From Pseudonocardia sp. T1-2H (GTDB lineage: Bacteria; Actinomycetota; Actinomycetes; Mycobacteriales; Pseudonocardiaceae), in NCBI RefSeq assembly GCF_038039215.1, contig NZ_JBBPCL010000001.1:3968001-4032000 (forward strand): a stretch of DNA of 64,000 nt, in the 5' to 3' direction. A model generated the notes under the pieces. That model searched no databases, was not told the DNA's origin, and was given only the letters and a program-made list of their open reading frames with translations. Positions 47,132 through 55,476 of this stretch are shown one piece after another. The position numbers and the translations under genes were made by a program. Numbering within the stretch: position 1 is the first letter of the stretch; each line of letters begins with the position of its first letter.

Positions 47132-48136
47132 TTGAGCACCACCAGCAGCCGTTCCGCGGCCGTCCACCCGACGGATCCGGAGCACTCGCTCGGCGCGGTC
47201 GCGGACCTCATCGGCCGGGTCGCGGCGAACATGCAGCGGATCATCGTGGGCAAGCCGGAAGTGGTCCGGATCGCGCTGGTGACGCTGCTCGCCGAGGGGC
47301 ACCTGCTCGTCGAGGACGTCCCGGGGGTCGGCAAGACCTCGCTCGCCAAGGCGCTGGCGCGTTCGCTGGACTGCTCGGTCAGCCGAGTCCAGTTCACCCC
47401 GGACCTGCTGCCCGGCGACATCACCGGAATGTCGGTCTACAACCGGCAGACCGGCGAGTTCGACTTCCGGCCCGGTCCGGTGTTCGCCAACATCGTGATC
47501 GCGGACGAGATCAACCGCGCCTCCCCGAAGACACAGTCCGCGCTGCTGGAGTGCATGGCCGAGCACCAGGTCACGGTCGACGGCGGCACCTACGGCCTGG
47601 CCAGCCCGTTCATGGTCGTCGCCACGCAGAACCCGGTGGAGATGGACGGCACCTATCCCCTGCCCGAGGCACAGCGGGACCGCTTCACCGCCCGGATCAG
47701 CGTCGGCTACCCGGACCCCGCCGCCGAGCTCGCGATGATCGACGAGCACGCGGGCGCCGACCCGCTGGAACAGCTGCGGCCGGTCGCGGACGCCCGCGCG
47801 GTGCGCACGGTGGTCGAGACCGTCCGCCGGGTGCACGTCGGGCCGGAGGTGCGGCAGTACTGCGTCGAGCTGGTCGGGGCCACCCGCCGCGGCGCGGAGG
47901 TCCGGCTCGGGGCGTCCCCCCGCGCGACCCTGCACCTCGTCCGCGCCGCGCGGGCGCTCGCCGCGCTCGCCGGCCGGTCCTACGTCGTCCCGGACGACGT
48001 GCAGACGATCGCCGTCCCGGTGCTCGCGCACCGACTGATGCTCTCCCCCGAGGCGATGGCCTCGCGGATGTCCGCGGCGGACGTCGTCCGCGGGCTGCTC
48101 TCCCGGCTGCCCGTCCCGGCCCCGGCCCGGGGCTGA
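47132..48136 (+). CDS. MoxR-family AAA+ ATPase
   Basis: A 334-residue cytosolic AAA+ chaperone-like ATPase. Walker A is EDVPGVGKTSLAKALA (about residue 67) and Walker B is IVIADEINRASPKTQSALLECM. The sensor block is VVATQNPVEMDGTYPLPEAQRDRF. TTG 47132 is chosen because AAGGAG lies 5 nt upstream; the open frame extends 16 codons further without similarity. MoxR, DUF58 and transglutaminase genes form a classic three-gene unit, in which MoxR is thought to mature or assemble partner proteins. It reads divergently from mraZ. Confidence 0.93.
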   Translation: MSTTSSRSAAVHPTDPEHSLGAVADLIGRVAANMQRIIVGKPEVVRIALVTLLAEGHLLVEDVPGVGKTSLAKALARSLDCSVSRVQFTPDLLPGDITGMSVYNRQTGEFDFRPGPVFANIVIADEINRASPKTQSALLECMAEHQVTVDGGTYGLASPFMVVATQNPVEMDGTYPLPEAQRDRFTARISVGYPDPAAELAMIDEHAGADPLEQLRPVADARAVRTVVETVRRVHVGPEVRQYCVELVGATRRGAEVRLGASPRATLHLVRAARALAALAGRSYVVPDDVQTIAVPVLAHRLMLSPEAMASRMSAADVVRGLLSRLPVPAPARG

Positions 48137-48142
48137 GGACGG

Positions 48143-49360
48143 GTGTTCGGGCGCGACCGCCCGTCCGGGCTGACCACCAGGGGACGCTGCCTGCTCGCCG
48201 GCGGGATCGCGACCGCCGTCTGCGCGGTCGTCCTGGACGAGCGGGACCTGCTCCGGATCGGGCTGTTCGTCTGCCTGCTCCCGGTCGTGTCCCTGCTCCT
48301 GGCGCTGCGCACGCGCCGCTCGGTGAAGGCCTCGCGCTCGGTGGCGCCGGACCGCGTCTCCGCCGGCTCGGCCACCCGGGTGGCGCTGGCGCTGCGCGGC
48401 GGCCCGGTGCCCGGGCCGCTGCGGCTCACGGACGCGGTCCCGGACGCCGCCGGTGCGGTCCGGGACGCCCCGCCCCGCTTCACGGTGCACCGCCTCGGCT
48501 CCGGCGGTGCCACCGTCACCTATCCCTTGCGGCCCCTGCTCCGCGGCGCGCACCGGATCGGCCCGCTGGCCTGCCGCGCGACGGACGCGCTCGGCCTCGT
48601 CGAGCTGACGAGCGAGCTCCTGCCCGCGGACCGGCTGCTCGTGCTGCCCCGGGTCGCCGTGCTGCGCGGGGTGCCCGCGGCGCTCGGCGGCGGGGAGGGC
48701 ACGCCCGGGGCCGCCGTCGCCCACCAGGGCCAGGGCTCCCCGGACGTGCTGATCCGCGGCTACCGCCACGGTGACGAGCTGCGCAGGGTGCACTGGAAGA
48801 GCACGGCCCGGCACGACGAGCTGATGGTCCGGCTCGAGGAACGGCCGTGGCGCGGCGGCATCACCGTCCTGCTGGACCGCCGGGACGACGCGCACCGCGG
48901 GCACGGCCCGGGATCGAGCCTGGAGTTCGCGGTCAGCATGGCGGCGAGCGTCGGCGTGCACCTGATCCGCCGCGGCGAGCCGGTCGAGCTGGTCACCGAG
49001 AACGGCACGTCGCTCCAGGCGTCGGACGGCGTCGACGCGCTGCTCGACGGGCTCGCGGTCCTGCGTCCGGTCTCGTCGCCGTCGCTGGCCGGGCCGCCGC
49101 TCGCCACGGCGGACGACCTCGTCGCGGTTCTGGGCGCGCTCGCGCCGGGGGACGCGGAGACCCTGGCGGAGCGCCGGCCGGCGGGTGGCTACGCGATCCT
49201 CCTGGACGTCGCGACGTGGGACCGGGGCGGCTCGACCGCCGCCGCGTCGGCGGCGGTGCTGCGCCGGATGGGCTGGCACGTCACCGTGGTGGCGGCGGGC
49301 ACCGGCGTCGAGCGGGTGTGGGACGCGGTCGTCGCCGCGGAGCGGGTGCGGGTCTCGTGA
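48143..49360 (+). CDS. DUF58 domain protein
   Basis: A 405-residue protein with two N-terminal hydrophobic helices (about 14-55) and then a beta-rich region. The DUF58 core contains GSPDVLIRGYRHGDELRRVHWKSTARHDELMVR (read in parts), the signature RxYxxGDxxRxIxW. A von Willebrand A-like fold follows, with VLLDRRDD. Such proteins are common partners of MoxR ATPases; the biochemical role is unknown. GTG 48143 is 6 bp after the moxR stop, and the end overlaps the next gene by 4 bp. Confidence 0.9.
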   Translation: MFGRDRPSGLTTRGRCLLAGGIATAVCAVVLDERDLLRIGLFVCLLPVVSLLLALRTRRSVKASRSVAPDRVSAGSATRVALALRGGPVPGPLRLTDAVPDAAGAVRDAPPRFTVHRLGSGGATVTYPLRPLLRGAHRIGPLACRATDALGLVELTSELLPADRLLVLPRVAVLRGVPAALGGGEGTPGAAVAHQGQGSPDVLIRGYRHGDELRRVHWKSTARHDELMVRLEERPWRGGITVLLDRRDDAHRGHGPGSSLEFAVSMAASVGVHLIRRGEPVELVTENGTSLQASDGVDALLDGLAVLRPVSSPSLAGPPLATADDLVAVLGALAPGDAETLAERRPAGGYAILLDVATWDRGGSTAAASAAVLRRMGWHVTVVAAGTGVERVWDAVVAAERVRVS

Positions 49361-51627
49361 CCGCCTCCACCGCCGTCCGGCCGGACGCGCCCGCGCCGCC
49401 CCCGCCACCGGAGCGGCCGGCCTGGCGCTGGATCTCGCCGATCGGCGCCGGGGTCGCCGTGCTGCTGGCCGGGGCCCCGGTGTCCGCTGTCGTGCAGGGC
49501 GGGACGTGGCTCGGGTACGCCGTCGCCGCCGTCGGCCTGGTCGTGGTGCTCGGGACGGCGGTGCAGCGAATCGGCCGGGCCGCGGTGCTGATCGCCCAGG
49601 TCCTGGGCCTGCTCGAACTACTCACGCTGCTCTTCACGGACAGTGCGCTCCCCGGTCCCGGCGCGTTCGCCTCGGCGGGGGACCTCCTCGCCGAGGCCGG
49701 GAGCACGATCGACACCGGCACCGCGCCCGTGGCCGGGAGCCCCGGGATCCTGCTGCTGACCACCGCCGCGTTCGGCCTGCTCGCCGTCGCCGTGCACGGC
49801 ATCGCCGTGTCCGCGGACGCCCCCGCCGCCGGCGGCGTGCCCCTGCTCTGCGTCTTCGCGGTGCCCACCGCGCTGGCCGACCGGCTGCTCCCCTGGTGGG
49901 CGGTGATCGCGGCGGCCGCCGGGTTCGGGGTCCTGCTCGTGGCCCGGGACGGCGGGAGGCGGCACGCGCCGGCCGGGGTGGTCGTCGTCGCGGTCGCGGC
50001 CGTGGTCGCGCTCCTGGTCGGCTCGACGGCGACGCTGGTCGGCACCGGTGGCCGATTCACCGGCAACGGCGCCGGCGGGGGCGGCGGCGGCTCGATCGGG
50101 CTCAACCCGTTCACGTCGCTTCGCGGACAGCTCACCCGGTCCGACCCGGTCGAGCTGTTCCGGGTCACCGGCCTCCCCCGGGCCACCTACCTGCGCGCCC
50201 TCACCCTCCGGGAGTACGTGCCGGACACCGGCTGGCGGGCGTCCGCGCCGCAGCCGGGCGTGCCGGTCGCCGGGCCGCTGTCGCCGAACGCCCCACCCGG
50301 GGACACCGTGACGGTCGACGTGGAGAACCTCGGCTTCCGGGACTACTGGCTGCCGGTCTACGGGGTACCGCGGTCCGTGACGGGCGTCGACGAGGACCGG
50401 TGGGCCTACGACCAGAGCAGCGGCACGGCCTACAGCTCCCGCCCGCGGGAGGAGGACGCGTGGCAGCAGCAGGCCGTGCTGCCCAGCCCGAGCGCCGAGC
50501 AGCTGCGCGCCGCCTCGGGCCCCGACGTCGTCGACCGTGCGTACCTCGACACCGCCGGCGTCGACCCCCGGGTTTCGGCGCTCGCCGCGCAGGTCACCCG
50601 CGGCGCCCGGACGGAGTTCGACAAGGCCATCTCCCTCGTCGGCTTCTTCACCGGCCCCGACACCCAGTTCCGCTACAGCCTGGAGACGGCCCCCGGCAGC
50701 GGGGACGACGCGCTGGTGGACTTCCTGACCGTCGGCAAGGCCGGGTACTGCGAGCAGTTCGCGTCCGCGATGGCCGTCATGCTGCGGGCCGTGGACGTGC
50801 CTGCGCGTGTCGCGGTCGGGTTCACGGCCGGGACCGACACCGCCGACAGCCGCACGGTCACGACGCGGGACGCGCACGCCTGGGTCGAGGCCTGGTTCCC
50901 CCGCTACGGGTGGACGCCGTTCGACCCGACGCCCCTGACGGACGGCCGCACGGTGATCCCGCCGTACGTGCAGGAGGCGCAGAACGCCCAGAACGCCGCC
51001 GCGCAGGGAGGCCAGGCCCAGGAGCTGCAGGAGGATCCGCGCCCGGCGCCGTCGGACCCGGCCCGGGCGGAGCCCGCTCCCCCGGTCGACACGCCCACCC
51101 CGGAGCCGACGGCCGGGCAGGACACCGGCAGCGGCGCGCTGGGCACGGTCGCGCTGACCCTGCTGGTGGCGCTGATCGTCCTGGCGTTGCTCGGCGGCCC
51201 GGTGCTCGCGCGGACGGTCCTGCGGAGACGCCGTCTCGCGGCCGTGGCCGCGGGCGGTCCGGGCGCGGCGGCCGCGGCCTGGGCCGAGATCCTGGCCGAG
51301 TCCCGGGACCGGGGCTATCCGCTCCCGCGGAGCGACACGGTGCGCACCGCGGCCCGCAGGCTGGTCCGGGAGCACGAGTTCGACGACGGCGCCCAGGACT
51401 CGTTGCGCGACGTCGTCCGCGGGGTGGAGGCGAGCTGGTACGGCGGTGCCCACCCGGCTCCCGGCGAGCTGACGAACGCGGTGCGGGCCGTGTGTGCCGC
51501 GATCGGCGGGACGAGGGCGAGCCTGCGGCAGCGGTTGCTCCCGGCGTCCGTCGTGGAGGGGATCAAGGAGCTTGGCGCGGCGCGGCGCGAGGCGTCGCGT
51601 GAGCGGGAGACGTCGCGCGTGGGCTGA
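49357..51627 (+). CDS. TgpA-like transmembrane transglutaminase
   Basis: A 756-residue membrane protein. Residues about 20-225 contain several helices of the TgpA N-terminal domain. An extracytoplasmic region follows, then the transglutaminase-like core (about 440-530) with the catalytic triad in GYCEQFASAM (Cys), RDAHAWVEAWF (His) and FDPTP (Asp). A Pro/Glu-rich linker, a further helix (about 590-615) and a C-terminal DUF4129-like domain complete it. GTG 49357 overlaps the DUF58 stop. It probably acts on surface proteins or peptidoglycan peptides; the substrate is unknown. Confidence 0.92.
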   Translation: MTASTAVRPDAPAPPPPPERPAWRWISPIGAGVAVLLAGAPVSAVVQGGTWLGYAVAAVGLVVVLGTAVQRIGRAAVLIAQVLGLLELLTLLFTDSALPGPGAFASAGDLLAEAGSTIDTGTAPVAGSPGILLLTTAAFGLLAVAVHGIAVSADAPAAGGVPLLCVFAVPTALADRLLPWWAVIAAAAGFGVLLVARDGGRRHAPAGVVVVAVAAVVALLVGSTATLVGTGGRFTGNGAGGGGGGSIGLNPFTSLRGQLTRSDPVELFRVTGLPRATYLRALTLREYVPDTGWRASAPQPGVPVAGPLSPNAPPGDTVTVDVENLGFRDYWLPVYGVPRSVTGVDEDRWAYDQSSGTAYSSRPREEDAWQQQAVLPSPSAEQLRAASGPDVVDRAYLDTAGVDPRVSALAAQVTRGARTEFDKAISLVGFFTGPDTQFRYSLETAPGSGDDALVDFLTVGKAGYCEQFASAMAVMLRAVDVPARVAVGFTAGTDTADSRTVTTRDAHAWVEAWFPRYGWTPFDPTPLTDGRTVIPPYVQEAQNAQNAAAQGGQAQELQEDPRPAPSDPARAEPAPPVDTPTPEPTAGQDTGSGALGTVALTLLVALIVLALLGGPVLARTVLRRRRLAAVAAGGPGAAAAAWAEILAESRDRGYPLPRSDTVRTAARRLVREHEFDDGAQDSLRDVVRGVEASWYGGAHPAPGELTNAVRAVCAAIGGTRASLRQRLLPASVVEGIKELGAARREASRERETSRVG

Positions 51628-51718
51628 GCGCCCGCGCTTCCGCGTGGGCTCGTGCCGTCGGGCCTCGACCCGGCGGGATTCGCACCGCGGCCGTCGTCCG
51701 GAGCGCCGGGGCACGAAA

Positions 51719-51748
51719 GAGCCGCGGCCCCCGAGGGGACCGCGGCTC
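51719..51748. terminator. Bidirectional hairpin between tgpA-like gene and DUF3040 gene
   Basis: GAGCCGCGG (51719-51727) and CCGCGGCTC (51740-51748) pair perfectly, with an inner CCCC/GGGG stem. It lies in the 173-bp gap between converging genes. Confidence 0.75.
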
Positions 51749-51800
51749 GTCCGGTCGGTCGTGGGGTGCCCCGTCGGTCAGCCGTTCCGGGGCAGCCGGA

Positions 51801-52190
51801 TCACTCCTGCTCGAAGCGCTTGCGGAAGCGCTCCTCCATCCGGCCGGTGAAGCGGTTCTTGTCCGGCTCCGCCGGGGTGTCGGAACTCGCCGACCCCTTG
51901 TCGCCCGCGCCGCGGTAGCTGACCGCGAGCATCGTCCCGCCCAGCATCAGCAGGAAGCCGATCACGCTGACGATGGGGAACGGACCGAACTCGCGCAGCG
52001 CCGTCACGGCGACGCCGACGACGAGCAGGACCAGGCCCGCGGTGAAGACCGCGAGGCCCTGGATCCGCCGGCGCCGGCTCGGTTTGCGCAGCCGTCCACC
52101 GCGCACGGTGGAGGCGAACTTGGGGTCCTCGGCGTAGAGAGCACGCTCGATCTGTTCGAGCAGGCGCTGCTCGTGCTCGGAGAGGGGCAT
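51801..52190 (-). CDS. DUF3040 family membrane protein
   Basis: A 129-residue actinobacterial membrane protein. The N-terminus MPLSEHEQRLLEQIERALYAEDPKFAS is the DUF3040 signature. Two hydrophobic helices follow (LAVFTAGLVLLVVGVAVTAL and FPIVSVIGFLLMLGGTMLAVSY), then a charged tail. The function is unknown. The same family lies near mraZ in mycobacteria (Rv2169c), in keeping with the conserved neighbourhood. ATG 52190 has GGAGGACG upstream; the longer open frame is not supported. Confidence 0.9.
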   Translation of the reverse strand: MPLSEHEQRLLEQIERALYAEDPKFASTVRGGRLRKPSRRRRIQGLAVFTAGLVLLVVGVAVTALREFGPFPIVSVIGFLLMLGGTMLAVSYRGAGDKGSASSDTPAEPDKNRFTGRMEERFRKRFEQE

Positions 52191-52608
52191 GACGTCCTCC
52201 GGCACAACGGTCACTGTGTGCCCCGCCGTCCTTGGTGCCGGAACGGCGCGACGAGCGCCCGGATTGGGCGTCTGACACGAGGATACGAGCCGAACGCCTG
52301 GTCCACTACCCGCACGCCTGATCCCGTAGGGCTGATCTTCGAACGGCCGGTGTCGCGCGACGGCCTGACGACGGCCAAACGGAGTTCCCACGGCGGGCGC
52401 GGACGGCCGTTCGGCGCTCGTCGATCACGTCCGGGCCACTCCCGGCATCGATCCGGCACCCGGAGCGACCCGAATCGACCCCTTCGGGGTCCGCGAGGGC
52501 CGTTCGTGGCCCGCGGCCCGCGCTCTCGTCCGAGATCTCGATCACGGGGGCGCGGCTGCGACGTGACCGGACTCACCCGCGTTCCGGCCGGTGGTCCGCG
52601 GACCGCGG
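52191..52608. other. 418-bp intergenic region with a UUCG hairpin
   Basis: No gene is supported. GACCCC-TTC-GGGGTC (52477-52491) is a perfect stem closing a C(UUCG)G tetraloop and may end transcripts from the methyltransferase gene on its right. The part next to 52190 should contain the DUF3040 promoter. Confidence 0.4.
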
Positions 52609-53370
52609 TCAGCCGCCCGCGCGCCGGGTGAGGACGTGCAGCCGGGCCGCGACCTCGCGCAGTGCGGGCACCGTCGACGCGAGGTCCTCGAGCTCGTCGA
52701 CCGTCCGCTGCGTGGCCGCCCCTCCGTCCTGCACTGCGCCGGGGAGGTAGCCGGTGAGGACGTCGTCGCCCTGCAGGATCTCGACCCGGAGCTCGCCGGT
52801 CGCCTCGAGCAGCGCGCTCAGGGCCGGGCCGTCGAAACGGCGGCGCAGGGCGTCGTCCGGCCCGAACCGACCGTCCGGGTCCGTGAGCACCGCTCGGGCC
52901 TCGGCCAACCGGCCCAGGAGCACCCGGCCCAGCACCGCGGAGTTGCGGGAGGCCGCGAGGATCGAGACGGCGGCGCCCGGAGCGGCCACCGCGATCAGCG
53001 AGGCGACGGCGCGGGCCGGGTCGTCGACCACCTCGAGCAGCCCGTGACCGAGCACGAGGTCCGCGTCCGGGGGCACGAGGTCGGTGAGCTGGTCCACGTC
53101 GCCCTGCATCGGCGTCACCAGCGGGTGCACGCCCGCGTCCCGCGCCCGGCGTTCGAGCGCCGCCAGCGCGTTCGGGCTGGTGTCCACCACCGTGACCGCG
53201 CAGCCGGCCGCAGCGAGCGGGACCGCCCACGAGCCGCTGCCCCCGCCCACGTCCACGACGCGGGGCGGCTCCCCGGGCCGGGCCGCCCGGACCCGGGCCA
53301 CCTCGGCATCCAGGACACGGTGCACCGCGCCGCCGGTCGTTCCGGGCCGTTGTTCTGCCGCCGTACTCAC
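52609..53370 (-). CDS. Class I SAM-dependent methyltransferase (SmtA/UbiE-like)
   Basis: A 253-residue methyltransferase. Motif I is RVVDVGGGSGSWAVPLA (about residue 45), the acidic turn is TVVDTSPNALAALERRA, and motif IV is DLVLGHGLLEVVDD. The C-terminal half includes an AARLHVLTRR ending similar to CmoA/SmtA-like proteins. The substrate is not known. GTG 53370 lies exactly 6 nt after a TACGCT box with no Shine-Dalgarno, so a leaderless mRNA is likely. It is divergent from a ParA-like ATPase that has the same arrangement. Confidence 0.85.
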   Translation of the reverse strand: MSTAAEQRPGTTGGAVHRVLDAEVARVRAARPGEPPRVVDVGGGSGSWAVPLAAAGCAVTVVDTSPNALAALERRARDAGVHPLVTPMQGDVDQLTDLVPPDADLVLGHGLLEVVDDPARAVASLIAVAAPGAAVSILAASRNSAVLGRVLLGRLAEARAVLTDPDGRFGPDDALRRRFDGPALSALLEATGELRVEILQGDDVLTGYLPGAVQDGGAATQRTVDELEDLASTVPALREVAARLHVLTRRAGG

Positions 53371-53376
53371 ACGCGC

Positions 53377-53382
53377 AGCGTA
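53377..53382 (-). promoter_or_regulatory. -10 box of the methyltransferase gene (leaderless)
   Basis: TACGCT on the minus strand, 6 nt, then GTG 53370. Confidence 0.55.
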
Positions 53383-53400
53383 GTGCCGGGCGGGAGAAGG

Positions 53401-53406
53401 TAGGTT
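53401..53406 (+). promoter_or_regulatory. -10 box of the ParA-like gene (leaderless)
   Basis: TAGGTT followed by 7 nt and GTG 53414. The two divergent -10 boxes are only 18 bp apart. Confidence 0.5.
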
Positions 53407-53413
53407 GATCGCC

Positions 53414-54340
53414 GTGCAGGTCGTCGCCACTCTCAGCCTCAAGGGCGGGGTCGGGAAGACCACTGTCGCGCTCGGACTCGCCGGGGCGGCGCTGCAGAAC
53501 GGGTTGCGCACCCTCGTCGTCGACCTGGATCCGCAGGCCAATGCCACCATCGCGCTCGACGCGGCGCCGACCACCGCCACCATCGCCGACGTGCTCGACG
53601 AGCCGCGGATGTCCGTCCTGCGCGAGGCGATCGTGCCCAGCGCGTGGGGCGAGGGCCTCGACGTGCTCGTCGGCGCCGAGCAGAACGAGCGGCACAACCA
53701 TCCGGACCCGGGCACCAAGCAGCTCGGCCGGCTGGTGCGGGCGCTCCAACGACTCGAGGAACCCGGCTGGGGCGGCATCGACGACATACCCGCGGAGCCC
53801 TACCAGCTGGTGATCATCGACTGCCCGCCCTCGCTCGGGCAGCTCACCCGCAGCGCGCTCACCGCGGCGGACCGGGCCATCCTGGTCACCGACCCCACGA
53901 TGTTCGCGGTCTCCGGCGTCCAGCGGGCCTTCGACGCCGTGCAGACCGAGCGCGAGCGCGGCAACCCGGAGCTCCAGCCGCTCGGCGTGCTGATCAACCG
54001 GGTCCGCCCGCGCAACGCCGAGCACGACTTCCGGATCAACGAGCTGCGTGAGCTCTTCGGTGCCCTCGTGTTCACCAGCGTGCTGCCGGACCGCTCGGCC
54101 GTGCAGCAGGCCCAGGGCGCATGCCTGCCGATCCAGGCGTGGGACACGCCCGGGGCCCGGGAGGTCGCGGCGGTGTTCACCACGCTGCTGGGCCGGGTGC
54201 TGCGGGCGGGGCGACGACGTTCCGCCGAGGAGAACGGCGCCGGTGGGACGGACTCCGCCGCCGGCACGGGCTCTGCTGCCGATTCAGCGCCTGCGGCCGA
54301 AGCGGACGCCGAAGCCGGCGCCTCGGCCGCCGACGCCTGA
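53414..54340 (+). CDS. ParA/MinD-family ATPase without a ParB partner
   Basis: A 308-residue ATPase. The deviant Walker A is LKGGVGKTTVALGLA (about residue 10) with a DLDPQANATIALD block. Walker B is VIIDCPPSLGQLT and the later VLINRVRPRNAEHDFRI block is present. A low-complexity Ala/Glu tail ends the protein. No parB or parS-like site is visible nearby, so it is not the chromosome partition pair. It may position another protein or structure. GTG 53414 is preferred to TTG 53405 because of the leaderless promoter layout. Confidence 0.88.
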   Translation: MQVVATLSLKGGVGKTTVALGLAGAALQNGLRTLVVDLDPQANATIALDAAPTTATIADVLDEPRMSVLREAIVPSAWGEGLDVLVGAEQNERHNHPDPGTKQLGRLVRALQRLEEPGWGGIDDIPAEPYQLVIIDCPPSLGQLTRSALTAADRAILVTDPTMFAVSGVQRAFDAVQTERERGNPELQPLGVLINRVRPRNAEHDFRINELRELFGALVFTSVLPDRSAVQQAQGACLPIQAWDTPGAREVAAVFTTLLGRVLRAGRRRSAEENGAGGTDSAAGTGSAADSAPAAEADAEAGASAADA

Positions 54341-54356
54341 CCGCCCGCCGGACCGG

Positions 54357-54764
54357 CTACCGGGCCGTCACCAGCTCCCGCACGATGCCGACGAACTGCT
54401 CGGCCTGCCGCAGCAGGTCGTCCGCGTCCCGCCGGCTCACCAGGCGTTCGATGCCCGCCTCGGCGGCGGCCCGGGTGCCCGAGCAGGCGGCGAAGAATGC
54501 CGCCCACTCGCCCAGCTCGGGCGCCACCTCGCCGAGCAACTGCCAGACGCTGCGCGACGCCCCGCGCCGCGGCTTCGGCCGGGCGCGGACCGCCAGCACC
54601 GAAGCCCCGGCGCGCAGCGCCGCGAGGTAGGCCGCCGGGTACCGCAGCAGCGGGTCCGGGTTACGGTGCCCCTCGGCGATGCACTCCGACGCCTGCCGCA
54701 GCAGGCCGAGCGCCGCCGGGGGAACCGGGGCGTGCAGGGTCCGTTCGGTCGCCGTGATCGTCAT
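54357..54764 (-). CDS. SAV_6107-family HEPN domain protein
   Basis: A 135-residue, mostly helical protein. LLRQASECIAEG, YPAAYLAALRAGASVLAVRARP and WQLLGEVAPELGEWAAFFAA match the SAV_6107 HEPN family of actinobacteria. HEPN proteins are often RNases of defence or toxin systems, but no RxxxxH-type catalytic motif is visible here, so nuclease activity is doubtful. ATG 54764 has GGAGGAG upstream. It lies 64 bp behind a DUF6504 gene on the same strand and shares that gene's LexA-controlled promoter (inference). It converges with the ParA-like gene, 16 bp away. Confidence 0.85.
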   Translation of the reverse strand: MTITATERTLHAPVPPAALGLLRQASECIAEGHRNPDPLLRYPAAYLAALRAGASVLAVRARPKPRRGASRSVWQLLGEVAPELGEWAAFFAACSGTRAAAEAGIERLVSRRDADDLLRQAEQFVGIVRELVTAR

Positions 54765-54828
54765 CCGGATCGCTCCTCCGCTCGCTTCCCGTCCACTGCC
54801 CACTCCGTTCCGTGCCGGGCGCGGCCCG

Positions 54829-55194
54829 TCACCCCGCCCGGCTCGTCACCCCGCCCGGCCCGTCGCTCGGCCCGCCCGGTGACTCGGCCCGGACCAGGTC
54901 CCACACACCGGGCCCGGCCCGCATCCGCAGGACGAACTCCATCGCCGGCGCCTGCGGCTCCTCGGCCGACCTCGCCACGACGCGCCAGCACCGCAGCCGG
55001 TCCCCGCCGACCGGCATCGGCGACGGGAACGGCCACGGGGACTCCTCGATCCACTGGTCGCGCACGTCCGTGACCAGGTACCGCGATCCGCGTCGCGACG
55101 GCCTGCGCTCGAACTCCACCGGCTCGCCGCCCTGCCAGCGGACCTGGACCGGCGCAGGCTCACGCGGACCGAAGACGCGGGAGAAAGCACCCAC
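54829..55194 (-). CDS. DUF6504 family protein, predicted SOS-regulated
   Basis: A 121-residue soluble protein. GGEPVEFERRPSRRGSRYLVTDVRDQWIEES and CWRVVARS...FVLRMRAGPGVWDLVRAES show the short beta-strand pattern of DUF6504, a family with no firmly known activity that I associate with DNA-repair neighbourhoods. GTG 55194 is chosen because AAGGAGG lies 9 nt upstream; GTG 55203 leaves no spacing. About 100 bp upstream lie a good promoter and a perfect LexA box, so induction by DNA damage is predicted. Confidence 0.75.
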   Translation of the reverse strand: MGAFSRVFGPREPAPVQVRWQGGEPVEFERRPSRRGSRYLVTDVRDQWIEESPWPFPSPMPVGGDRLRCWRVVARSAEEPQAPAMEFVLRMRAGPGVWDLVRAESPGGPSDGPGGVTSRAG

Positions 55195-55292
55195 CCCGAT
55201 CACCCTCCTTCCGGTCGGCCCCGGCCCGACCGTCGTCCGGCCGCTCCGAGAGCAGGGCGCTTCCCCCACCCCGACCCCGGAACGGCCTTCAT

Positions 55293-55308
55293 CGAACGCA
55301 TGTTCGAC
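55293..55308. promoter_or_regulatory. Perfect LexA (SOS) box
   Basis: TCGAACGCATGTTCGA is a full palindrome matching the actinobacterial LexA consensus TCGAACNNNNGTTCGA. It begins 7 nt past the -10 box of the DUF6504 promoter and covers the expected transcription start. Confidence 0.9.
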
Positions 55309-55315
55309 ACATGCA

Positions 55316-55344
55316 GTACAGCGTGCCCCGGCCCCCTCGTCAAG
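55316..55344 (-). promoter_or_regulatory. Promoter of the DUF6504-HEPN unit
   Basis: On the minus strand TTGACG (55344-55339), a 17-bp spacer and TGTACT (55321-55316) make a near-consensus promoter. The LexA box directly downstream would block it when LexA is bound. Confidence 0.7.
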
Positions 55345-55476
55345 TCGACGCGGCACCCGTCCGGCCCGGTGTGCGGGAACACCGAACGGACGACGCAGGC
55401 GCGGGCGGCTCCCGGGCAGGGCATGAATCGACGGATCGTGGTGTGATGGACGGGTGACGAGCCACCCGGGCCGCCG

